Source: Thuidium tamariscinum
Lineage: Eukaryota > Streptophyta > Bryopsida > Hypnales > Thuidiaceae
Assembly (NCBI GenBank): GCA_947034885.2
Contig: OX344749.2
Coordinates: 35,025,182 to 35,089,181 of the forward strand
DNA length: 64,000 nucleotides
Direction of reading: 5' to 3'
The position numbers were made by a program, and so were the translations under genes. Positions 12,230 through 23,127 of this stretch are shown piece by piece (the first letter of the stretch is position 1; each line of letters opens with the position of its first letter). The notes under the pieces are model-generated. The model was not told the DNA's origin, ran no database searches, and saw nothing but the letters and a program-made list of their open reading frames with translations.

Positions 12230-13020
12230 GAATTATATCCTGGAGTAGAATCAAACCAGAGCCCCCATTAGGATTGCAATAAAGTAGATCTTTACTAGAT
12301 CATAAGGTATTATGATACAACCATGAAGAAGCTATAAATATGGCTACAGCTATTACCATACAATACCAGAGACAAGCGTTATTACTTCAGTCAGTATCCC
12401 TCAAACGGATATTACATGGTGTTATGAGCACAACTAGATATTGTCCAGCCTGCACTGAAGTGGCGGCCTCAGGGCTGAAACTCAAGAAGCTCAAGGGACT
12501 ACAAAGCCACCAGATCGATTATCATTCCAGTCACTAAGGTACACCCAAAAGCGCCACTTATTCATACTGAGCGTAGTTCCTGCTATTAATTAGTTCAGAT
12601 TTTCATGCAGTCTTGTTGGAAAGTGAAAGCATGTTCCAACGCACCAAAGAACGCAGGATTTGGATACCGTATGCAAAAGTTATTAACAGTCAAAGTCTGT
12701 TTCTGAAAGCGCCATCTACAGTCTGTGAACATGACTGATTTCGGAAATGTATGTGCACTGTAAATGGCGCTTTTAGGAACATGGCGCTTTTGGGTGTACC
12801 TACCTTACTCCAAGTATTGAGCAGGCTCTGGTGGAATGCCCAGATCATTCAGTATTGGCTCAAGCAGTACCCAACAACTGAACTTGAGGCAGGCAAGAGG
12901 GGATCGACATTTGTGATTTCCTATTTTTGAGCTGGAGATCACGAATACTGTAGCATACAAACACCACGATCATTCCAATGGCAAATAAGGTCTGATTTTT
13001 TGCTCGATGAGAGATGGAAA
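12230..13020 (+). pseudogene. Possible gene relic split by a MITE
   Basis: Composition is richer in G and C than the surroundings. An open stretch (12340-12537) has residues such as TRYCPACTEVA and ends at the MITE. Open reading resumes briefly after 12801. I do not recognise a family, splice sites are not convincing, and it may be only older repeat sequence. Confidence 0.2.
12538..12800. mobile_element. MITE with 19-bp perfect inverted ends
   Basis: The left end GGTACACCCAAAAGCGCCA is the exact reverse complement of the right end. A second GGCGCTTT word sits just inside the right end. No clear target duplication can be assigned (flanks CACTAA and TACCTT). It has no coding capacity. Confidence 0.75.
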
Positions 13021-15250
13021 CGAGGGTGGATAGGATCACACCATTTTACTAACCAAGCTCGTTTTACTTTCTTTTGCTTGAGTTGCAACATGGATAATAA
13101 CTAGAATCTGCTGAAAACACTTCACGCATATAAACTAATACACGTTTTGTTTGTTTGTTTGCATGGGCGTAGGTGAAGCAATTTCTTCAATGAATGGCTC
13201 TAGAGACTACAAACAAGATTGCTTATGCTCAATTGCTTATGAGTGGCAAAAACTAGCTTGTAAAGTGGTTAGGTTGCTGATTACTTAGTCCTTATTTAGC
13301 TTTGTTTATAATTGTGTACAAGGCTACCCGTTTTAAGTGTTTGAGCACATCAATAACTGCTTGATGTAAAGCTCAGTATTTGCTCCAAAGTGCTCTGGCA
13401 CCACGAAATCTCCATATGGATTGAGGAGCCACTTGTAGCCTCAAACGATATACTAGTATGTGTTTTAAATTGACATGTTATACTAGTTTGCATAATATGC
13501 AATACATACTTATCCTCACCAAAGTAGTTTTTTGTTGATACTTCTCTGATCTGTAGCCCACCTGATTATAAGGACCAGAATAGGATTATGAATGACTGTT
13601 TTGAACATGTCCAGTCAATAGAGGATTTTCTACATAGATTGGATATTGGATCTGAGTAACGGTCTTGTGAAAACCACAAAGTAATTGAGTACTGTTAGAA
13701 CATGCCTAGTCTTGGGGTGTAACAAACTGTCTATTTTTTCTCTCTCTATATATAATACAAGAGTTGCATACCTAAGGTTATCTTTTATTCTTTTTAATTT
13801 TTTATTCTTAATTTATTTCTTAAGAGGATCACTCTTAAGAGATTTGGTATATCATATGCAATAAAGTGAGTTTGAAATCCTTTATTGATTTTTTAATAAA
13901 CTCATTAGGAAAATTTTCAACCCTAAAAGAGGTTTTTAAGAATTCATTTTGAGTACTTCCATGGTGCAATTCAAAAAGAAATTGGAAAAATTGGAAAAAG
14001 AATTAAAATATTTTTAAGAATATGTATCAATTGTCAATCTCATGTAGTGTTGACATGACACTAGTAGTACCACGTTAGATTCCAAATTTCAAAAAATTAA
14101 AAATAACTTTTTATTTTGATCTTTTTTTATAGTTGTACCATGGGGGTGCAAAACTTGTAGGCTTTTTTAGAGCTGAAATTTTCCCTAATGATAAATTCAA
14201 CTTGTAATTTTGAACTTTGATTGATAATAATCTTAGATTTCTATTGTTGAAAACTTTCACCTTAAATAATATATAATATGACTTTCAAGAAGATTGAAAA
14301 ATGAAGGGAAATGACTCATATTGACATGTAGTCCAACTCAAATACTTATTGAAAATACATTTTGTTGTCCATTGCATCAATATTCAAGAAATAGAAGGTC
14401 CAAAGTCTTTATTGCATGTGGTTTGCTAACAATATGAATACATGGAGTGCTTCCCCTAGGTTTATCTTAGTCATTTCTTCTTAAACATCTTCTTCTAGAA
14501 TACAAGACTTCTTTTGTTTTTTAATTTTATTGTGAAATGATGCATTGTTGGTGGTCTTTTTATGTAGATTCCATTTCTATGATTGATTTAAATTCCTATC
14601 AATATGCCACCAATATTTCTAAAAATGTGTGCCATAATCATTGTACTAGTTTTGAACACTTCATGTGATTCACATTTGAAATATTAAGAATTTCAATAAA
14701 CATACACTAAGTATTTAGAAAGGACCCAATAGTAATTATTAAGTCCCATTTTTTCACTCTGGTTCTACTACAAAATGACTTCATGTGATTGTGAAACAAC
14801 TACTCAAAAGTCTAATACTCTTCCTATATCAATCATTTCCAAATCTTTTAGAAAATTTGTTTATAACTTTTTATTTAAGGCTCAAAATCTGAAACGGATT
14901 TTTGGAGGTGAAAGTGACAATGATCTTCTAACTTTCATCAGTTCAAAGTTTTTTGAAAAAAGTTTATACACTATGCCTCAATGAGGTTCAAAATATTGTT
15001 TATAATGCAATTCCTGCATTTTACATATCCCACAAGCTTTGTCTTGTCAACTACTATCCTACTTTTATAAAAGGCTTGTCATTTTTGCTATTCATACTCA
15101 TACACTAAGTTGCTTTAATTGGAATGATGCATGGTGTATGGTATATTGTATATGATGAATTGTGTATAGTGTATTGCATGTGGTATATTGTGCAATACAA
15201 AATTATTGTGTATGGTGTATCGTTGTAAAATTTTGAATGTATTCATATAA
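13021..15250. other. AT-rich spacer with degraded repeats
   Basis: 14775-15010 resembles, in degraded form, tracts at 27.3 and 32.7 kb (GAAACGGATTTTTGGAGGTG, AGTTTATACACTATGCC). Around 15120-15230 there is a run of TGTATGGTRTATTG words. No gene was found. Confidence 0.35.
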
Positions 15251-15981
15251 GGGTCGTTGCAAGAAACACTGTGCAAAAAGCGTAGCGTTTTCAAACATAG
15301 TTTGTTTTTTCTAGGAGTACTTTAAAATTAGAAAAAAAAGTTTTAAAAAAAGTGAAAAATATGTTTCATGTATAAACCTTTAAGAAGAAGGTACCCTAGA
15401 AAGGAAAGGCATAGGAAAAATCTCTAAGTAGGAAATCCAAAAAAGTGCAAAATCTCATGAAAATTAGTACTTTCACATTTTTATTTGTAAAAAATAGGAA
15501 AATCAATTTTAAGAAAAACTAAAAATTGACCATTTGAGGAAAGTTGATTTTGATGAGATTTGACCAAAAGAACAATCTTAGAACCATCATCAATGTTCAA
15601 AAATTGTGTGCCATGGGAAAAAATTTGTACTCATGTGGAGGACATAAAAAAACATATTTTTAGATTTTTATTTGGAATTTATAGGTTTTACACCTATGCA
15701 AATAGATCATGAAAGTTTCGTCTTCAAATCATTAAATTTAGACACTGCAAACGTAATGATAACCATAAACATAATTTTGTGATAGCTCAACGAAAATATT
15801 TTTAAAATATAAAATGATTTTTTAAATTTCTGAAAAATAAGGGATCTAATAAACTTCAAGTGAGGTATGTTCAATAAAAATTTCATGTTCATTGGACTTA
15901 ATCTCCAAAAGTTATTGTAGACAACAAAAAAGTGGTTCTCATTGTGACATGAAATAGGACCGGTGTTTCTTGTAATGACAC
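15251..15981 (+). mobile_element. GGGTGATTGC-family element, ATAA target duplication
   Basis: It starts GGGTCGTTGCAAGAAACAC and ends GTGTTTCTTGTAATGACAC, with ATAA on both sides (15247-15250, 15982-15985). It is 731 bp with no transposase ORF. Its interior is closest to the copy at 36818-37904. Confidence 0.8.
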
Positions 15982-16189
15982 ATAATTATTAATATTTTTT
16001 TTTTGCACACTGTGAGCCCCGTCATTGTCACTCAGGCCTCGTATTTTTCTTTTTTTCGCTTATTGCTCGTATTTAAGGTAATTATGGTTAAAAACAACTA
16101 AAAAGAGTGCTCACAGTAGGATTGATACAATTCCTGCCAATGATGGAGAATTGGGTCTAAATATTTTAGAGTACCTTAAAAGACTCCTT
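15982..16189. other. Short spacer
   Basis: It lies between the preceding DNA element and the LTR-like region. Nothing was recognised. Confidence 0.3.
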
Positions 16190-17751
16190 AGAGCCAATTT
16201 CTACAACTTATCGGGAGATTAGACATGATATTATGCAATTCACAGGAAACGGCACTAGCACCACGGGAGTCCAACAGTCTCCTACGGGTGTCACGGCGAA
16301 GCCAACTAGTGGAGATTCCCTCGTACGGGAATGATTCCTCCCCGGAGGAATTAATTCCGCCACAGTGCAATTTCTGCTTTGTTTAGACAGTGTGGGTTGT
16401 TAGCGAAACTTGGCACTTGTCATTGGGGGACTTCCTAGAAGATCCCCTAAAAGTCTCGTAATTTTCTGGATTACGGAAATGACTCCATGGGAAGTCAACC
16501 GCTTTTACCGGCAATTGGAAATTCATGGAAAATTCCACGGTGATGGTAAAATCCCACTAAAAATTAGGATAGTATGTTTTAGCCTAATAAAGCGTCCCGC
16601 CAAATTTCAAGACATTCTGATAGCGGCAAGTACTAGAACCAGCGGCGGCTACAACTTTCTAGGTTTTTACCAAAACTCTTGCGAGTTGACCAGCGCACGG
16701 GGAGCATACGGAGTCCGATTCGGGTCAACTTAGACTCTTTTCCAACATTCTTGGGCCTTCCCAACAACCTGGGCTAGTCAAAACCTTTGGGAAAAATCAA
16801 TTCCAAAAGATAGATTTTCCGCTCTTTTTACCGGTTCGTGAATGTTAGCTTTGGAGCGCATTTGGGTTCCGAGAGTAAGGGGTAGGGATTCCCTTAGACT
16901 AATTTGGGTCTTCTGGAGCCAATGGCGTTGTCCGTTTGGCGATCGGACCATTTCTCCAAAAGTTAGAATCGCTACAGCAGTAGGGTAGATTTTTAGTTCG
17001 TTAATTTGTTTTTTTGTAGTTAGTTTAGTTCGTAACTTGAGGGGGGAGGAGGCCTTGGAAATGTATAAAAGGCCTCCCCCTCCCCTCATTTCACACCTCT
17101 AACCTCTTACACTTCTTATCATTTCTAATATCATTTTCAAACATCAACCACTACCATCTTCTATTGCCATTTTTCAATCCTTCTTTAGTGTCATTTGATT
17201 ACTATATTGCAAGTCCAAGGACATGTGTTGCCCACCTTCACTCTACTCCAACTTTGTTGGTATTTTCTAAACTACCTTTGCTATTACAAGTTGTCTTCAA
17301 TTATTGAAGCATTTTGTTGTGGATTTATTGAAAGTCCTTGTGTCCTCTTGGGGGTTCTCCTAACTCCTTGGGTCTTTTGTATTAGTCATTTTGTGACTCT
17401 TGCAATTTTGAAATCATAATCCTTCGTGATTAGTCTCTTCGGGGAATTTACAGTCTGGATAGGCTTATTGAGAATTCCCCCTGGGCCTAACCGTTGGATT
17501 GTGATCCACGAAAACCCGTGTTTAGAGGAAACTCTAACTCTTGGGAATTCCTTGGGAGGCAACCCCTTGCCAAATTTTCCAGAAACAAGGGTGAGATTCC
17601 TTAGACGGCGAAGCTATCACCAAATTTTAACCATTTTTTATCAATTATTTTGCCAACGGCGAAGCTTTGACTTCCTAAGTAAAATTCCGTGTTTTGTTTT
17701 GTCAAAGGGTCCCCAATTGGAGACCCAAAGTTTGGCGAGCAACAGCCAGAA
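16190..17751 (+). mobile_element. Ty3-type LTR (left limit uncertain)
   Basis: A GC-richer block contains a TATA box (TGTATAAAAGG near 17061), a CT-rich tract downstream of it, and, directly after its right limit, a primer-binding-site-like sequence. This is the order expected of a 5' LTR. A possible start is TGTGGGTTG near 16391. No second copy of this LTR was seen in the window. It is treated as an old, incomplete element; the long ORFs across it have no coding character. Confidence 0.5.
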
Positions 17752-17765
17752 TTTGGTAACAGAGC
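17752..17765 (+). promoter_or_regulatory. Primer-binding site, initiator-Met tRNA type
   Basis: TTTGGTAACAGAGC differs at one base from TTTGGTATCAGAGC, the common plant Ty3 primer site complementary to the 3' end of initiator Met-tRNA. It lies immediately after the proposed LTR. Confidence 0.55.
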
Positions 17766-19150
17766 AAGCCAGTTCGGCCAAGCAACCAGTTCAGCCAAGC
17801 AGCCAGGCAGCCAGTGAGGCATTAGTTAGGGCTCGGTTATTGAGCCAGGCCATACGGCCACTTAGCCAGGCCATGAAACCAAATTTTTTCCATCATACCA
17901 TCACTTACTGGGGATGATGCTTGAGGGCCCCCACTTTGTTTTTCCAGAGTTTTTTTGAACACCAGGTGTCAACTGGTTGAGAGAGAAAGAAGGGAAAAAC
18001 TATTTAGTGATAATTTTGCATTGGGGAAAAATTAGATTAAACTACAGAGAGAGTTTTGAGAAGAAAGAAAGGTTGTTGAGAGATCATAGGACTTCCAAAA
18101 ATCCAGATTTCCAAGCCAGGTCATCCCAAAGCCAAATTCAGTCAAGTAGAAAATTCCAGAGTGTTGAAACTTGAGAGGGCCAGACCAGCCAGTAACTGGA
18201 TGCTAAAAAATCTGAATTTTAAACGAAGTCAACCTGGGTTGACTGATCACATCAGCCACCGAGAGGCCCAGACCAGCAAGGCTGGGTTCAATTGAAGAGA
18301 GATCAGGACCAGACCAGCAAGGCTGGTTCAAATTGAAGAGAGATCAGGACCAGACCAACAAGGCTGGGTTCAAATTCAAGAGAGATCAGCTCATTGAGAG
18401 CAGGCTAACCCAGTAGCCCTCACCACCAACATTCAGACTCCAGTTCCAACTCCAGCACGCTCTCCTCCAACAATTCAGTGCAATCTCATGCAAACTCTCA
18501 TCTCTCAACTTTCAAAATACAAGTCCTTAGCAAGTGCGGAAGTAGAATGATATGCAAGCATTGAAGTTGGGAAGAGGGAGTTAGGCCCAAGTAGGGAATC
18601 ATTGACTTTTGTGTCGTATCTAGGCTAGGAAGAAGAAAAAAGACAAATAGAAAAAAACAAATAAAAGAATAAGTTGACTTTGAGTAGTTTAGAGAATTTG
18701 CCAATTTAGAGAAAAGTTGGAGAACCTTAGTTGTAGTGAGATTGACTTTCAAAAACATTTAATGGTTAATTTCAAAAATTAGATTTTATTAGGATATTTT
18801 ATAGGTTGACTTTGGGGATTATTTAAAAGGGAAAGAAGAAGCTCGAAGGATAAAGAAAACAAAAACAAAACAAAGGTAAGTGAAGGAAGGAGGTTTTGAA
18901 GGGAGATACCCCATTCAACGGTATTCAAACAAAAAACACAAAAATGGAGGTGGAATTGGCGCCGCGTGGAGAATTGATGGGAGCGCACGAAGACCTCGAG
19001 ATTGCTATGTTGGAGGTTAGTTCTTAAACCTATTTTCTCATTTACCCTTCTTTTGATCTTATCCAAATTAGATTCTAGTCTAGACAACGTATCAATTAGG
19101 TTATTCTTCAATTAGAATTAAGCATAATCAATTAGCATAGGAAAGTTTCT
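17766..19150 (+). mobile_element. Leader region of the Ty3-type element, no coding parts seen
   Basis: It is rich in CCAGCCAG/GGCCA words, then a 42-43-bp tandem repeat, then purine-rich sequence. No gag, protease, polymerase or integrase similarity was recognised. It therefore resembles a large non-coding LTR derivative or an incomplete fossil. The right limit is arbitrary. Confidence 0.35.
18267..18391 (+). repeat. Tandem repeat, 42-43 bp x 3
   Basis: Three successive units contain CCAGACCARCAAGGCTGG and GAGAGATCAG with few differences between them. They lie inside the LTR-element leader. Confidence 0.75.
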
Positions 19151-20089
19151 GCTTCCAAAACAAAGACAACAATTCGAACAAACATTCCAAAGATAATCCA
19201 AACCAATAATATTTCCAAGATTAAACCAAGGTTAGAAGATTTAGGTTTTAGAAAATTAAACAATTGATTAGAAGTAGAAGTAGAAGATTAAGACCCAAAA
19301 AGTACTTCCAAGGTAAAAACAAGAAATAAGTAAATTTTGGAGAACCGGACAACGGTCAAAGTTTACTTAAAATTCATTTTACCCAAGGATTTAAAAGGTG
19401 GAAGTTGAATTAGGATAAAAAACCAAAGATAAAAGTCAACTAAGGATTGGATTCTTCGATAAAAAGGAATTCAATTAGGTAATTTTGATGAACCGGTTAA
19501 CGGTCAAAATTTACCATAAGAATTTCACGTTTACCTCACCGTCAAAAGTTGAGGTTTTACTTTTGCAAAAGGTAAAATTATTCCTTTTTGACCAAAACCA
19601 ATTCACTTATTCCAATCTTACCCAAAAATAGCCAAGATTAGTCAAAACAATCATCAGTTAAATAAAACCCCATCAAAGACAAAATAGGAATAGAATTACC
19701 CAAAAGATATCTTAGAACGGGAAAAAACCAAAGAAAGGGAAAAACTTAGCAAAGACTTAGGCCTTGAGGGAATAGGAAGTAACTAAAGACACTCAATTGA
19801 TTCCGATAGATAGACCTTTATCACTCACCAGTGCGGAAGCTAAGTGGCTAACTCTTAGAATCCAAGGATAATCGACTTAGCGATTGCCAATAGACAAATT
19901 AGGAGTAGAAATTAGAAAGATCCATTGCTTGGAAGGTGTAACTGGATCACACGTAAGTTAGACACCCACTAGGAATCACACATAAAAGAGTAGAACCTGG
20001 TTGTGTACATTTTATTCCAAGGGTGGGAATAAAGCACCCACACACACATAGTTACAAAATAAAATTACATTTAACATCTTTATATAGTA
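19151..20089. other. Spacer, no recognised feature
   Basis: Related words GAACCGG.TAACGGTCAAA.TTTAC occur near 19341 and 19490, suggesting a diverged internal repeat. It may belong to the LTR element. No exon was recognised. Confidence 0.3.
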
Positions 20090-20709
20090 ATCTCAACCCT
20101 AATTCCAAGTTCCTTAAAAATGATTGTGGAATGACTTCATTGTCACTAATTCTTGAATGACTACATAATCACTTCACAATGACTTCCATATGACTCTGAC
20201 GTGAATGTCTACGTTAGCAACACTCAAACTACATTACAACTACAAAATGACTAAATAATGACTTCACAATGACTTCATAGTGACTTTGACGTCAGCAACA
20301 TACGGATTATTCATAATATCAAAATGACTATATAATAACTTCATAGTGACTTCCATGTGACTTTGACGTGGATGTCTACATCAGCAGTACTTGGATTTGC
20401 CAATGACTCCATGGTGACTGAAATGTGATTCCAAAATTGTAGACGTCATGCTGCAGCTCCCAAATTTTGGAGTGGAATAGACAACTACCTACAATTTTTC
20501 CCCCCATTGCCTCCAAATCCCCTCTACCACGTAGACTTCGGGCAATCGTTTTTCATCCAAGTCCGAGCTCGGATGGTGATAATATAGTGAGTTATAGCCA
20601 AGTCACTACCTTGTCCACATTCCACAATGACTTGGGGTCCAGCAGTCATGGCCTAATTGAAAATGTCCAAAATCATCGCAATCATTTAGGACAGGATTTT
20701 TTTGTAGTG
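20090..20709 (-). mobile_element. TGACT-rich CACTA-like element, right end
   Basis: It ends ATCCTTTTTTTGTAGTG-like (reverse complement begins CACTACAAAAAAATCCTGTC), matching the left end at 8576. The interior has three to four loose units of AATGACTTCATAGTGACTT followed by TGACGT and GTCTAC. The left end is not defined; it may be cut by the adjacent LTR element. Confidence 0.5.
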
Positions 20710-22829
20710 AAACTTTATAAGCAATGTTATATGTAAGATGATATCATTCAATGGCCACATTAACTCCTGACTCCAGTACACGTGTAAAAAATATAGTACA
20801 TTCGCAGTTAATTTGCTAATAGTTATCGTAGTACTGGCAGTACTATGCGTCAAAAGCATAGTACATTGGCAGTTTGCTGATTGTACTCATATTACTAGTA
20901 GTACTACGTGTCAAAAATGCAATCTTAGTAAAATGCTACAAAAAATGAACAATGTTTCTTATAGCCAGCCAGCCACCTTTACAACAAAAATCAATCCAAA
21001 TTGACAGTTAGAGAATCCATAAGGTGAGCAGTCAGCTCATGACCTCATGTGCCCTCGTCAGATTTTTGATTAAATAAATATTTAAAAAAGATTTAAATTA
21101 AAATTTTTGAAAAAAGAAAAATGAGTTTTTTAAAATTTCCATATAATGGCACATTCATTGAAACTGAAACAACCCTCTACAAAGTCCACATTTTTTGAAA
21201 TGATTGTGGGCTATGTCTAGAGTATGTTTTAGACCCCATCAAGCTCATTTGAGATTTGGAGGTCTCTAAATATGCAAGTATGAATTCAGAATTTACAAAA
21301 AATAAATTTTGCAAAAAATAAAAAATTTCAGCGTTTACCCCTGGGGTAAATCCAGCCCGATGGTCACACTTCATGGGACGGGTTTAACGTCCCGCGATAT
21401 GAAGTGTGAGGTACAAGATAAAAAAGATAGTTGAAAAGCTTGCAAATGAAGGCTAAATTGTATTTAATTATACGTTAATTCAGAAGTCCCAACTGACCCT
21501 CGTTGAGGGAATCTTTTAATCGATTGGAGCGAAAAACGGTGCACCACTGAGCCAATGAGCTTTCGCCACATCGGGAGCTCATGAACGAGACTTCAAAAAA
21601 ATCAGCTGAAAATTTAATCTCACTGCCTTGCCGTATGAAAATGATGCATGTAACAATGAAAGCTTTCACACAATTCAATGAAAGTAAACGTTATAAGTTA
21701 TCTGAAACTGGGAGTCGAGGGCACCACAAACCCAGCTAACATGTTGAATCCCCTGCATATATACGTGGGTTGCTTCCTTGTCCAGCCCTGGGGCTTGCCT
21801 TTCTGAGTTTTTTCTTTTGCAAAGAATTTCATTTAATTTGTTTCCAAAAAAAAAAATAATCCCCTACGTGACAAATGTTCACAGTGCGTACATGGTCCTA
21901 CATATGCATGCACTCGCACAAGTGGTTTAGTTGAATGTACATTAGTTTCAAATGCATGCCTTTCATTGAATTCAAGCAAGGAAAATGTACTCCTGAATGT
22001 ATTTGATTGCTTAATGCTAATTACGACTTCCTCGGAGAGCAAACATTTCCTAGATTAATTTCTGTGCAATCAGCATATAACATAATCGATCACGCCGTCG
22101 TCGTGATTATCAAAAGCCTTGGCTGGTGACTTCTGATTGTTTTTAACTTGAACACTCATTTAAGGTTAGAGCACTCTGAACATTCCACTGTATATTTCCA
22201 GAACAGAAGTGCAGAAGGCATGCACTCGATCAAGTTACACGTGGGTAGCTTTCATCGAAGTAAATCACCACGCTTTTGCAAGTTAAGCTGGGTAGTTCGA
22301 TCAATGAATTCCGGGCTTAAGTAATTAACGCCAATTTCGTCAGTTTGGCGATATTGTGTTCACAAAGGACTCATTTCAAGTCACAAACTGGGACAGAAGT
22401 ATACAGAACAGGTATAGATTTGAGTTTCAGGCCGCGTGGCTGAACCGGACCAATGGCCAATTTAACGGAATTGACACTCGCCTATTTTCTTACACCAGTC
22501 TGTCAGTTTCACCGTTATACAAAAAGCACTGCTTTATTGAAATGGACGAAACTCACGACCTGTGGTACAACATGACACCGCAGTAACCAAGAGCAGTGAC
22601 ATCAATTTTCTGCCCTTGACGGCTGGGGAGCACGCAAACGACGCGATCAGGATCCACCCAAAAACGGAAACAAAACCGGAAACAGCTCTGCACTCTAGCT
22701 GTCAACGTCCGGCCTCATCCGATTATTCGCAGTCACAACTGAAGCATCGATCTGCTAACATACATATAAGCTCACACGTTCAAACACCTAGGCATACAAG
22801 TATATATCATCTAGATGTCGAATCTAGAT
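20710..22829. other. Spacer; degenerate duplication at 20.77-20.93 kb
   Basis: Two units carrying AGTAC..GTGTCAAAA.. and ATAGTACATT.GCAGTTT occur at about 20775-20925. Composition becomes richer in G and C from about 21.4 kb toward the gene at 23 kb. ORFs at 22356-22903 overlap in different frames and do not look coding; part may be the 3' flank of that gene. Confidence 0.35.
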
Positions 22830-22950
22830 ACATGAGTATATATATTCTTCAGTTGACACAGATGCCATATCTACGCATGTCATCTGGACACGATTTCAGA
22901 TAGACACATCGACATTATTCTGTACATCTAGACCTGATATCTAGACACCT
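22830..22950 (+). repeat. Dispersed repeat shared with 3.44-3.60 kb
   Basis: TTCTTCAGTTGACACAGA, CATGTCATCTGGA and TCTAGACCTGATATC occur in the same order as at 3440-3590. Confidence 0.4.
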
Positions 22951-23127
22951 TGCTGATATAATCTAAACACAAGGGGGGGAGAAAGTCTGTTCCGCTTGCT
23001 TCAAGGTGATTCCGACACTCCTGAACTGGGCTTCTGCGGTGGGCTTCTGGAGGGGAGGAGTTTGATCAATTGGGGCGCGAACGTATCCACCGACGCCTCC
23101 AACGTCGCCAGCGACACTCGGATGGGT

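Noticed and set aside
16410-16733. 107-codon ORF, and an opposing ORF at 16778-17089
   Set aside because: Both lie in the LTR-like block, and neither shows motifs or splice context.
17426-17917. 163-codon ORF
   Set aside because: It crosses the LTR-like block and the primer-binding site, has no recognisable domain and its codon use looks random.
22356-22903. Two overlapping ORFs downstream of the secreted-protein gene
   Set aside because: They overlap in different frames, lack recognisable motifs and include part of a dispersed repeat.
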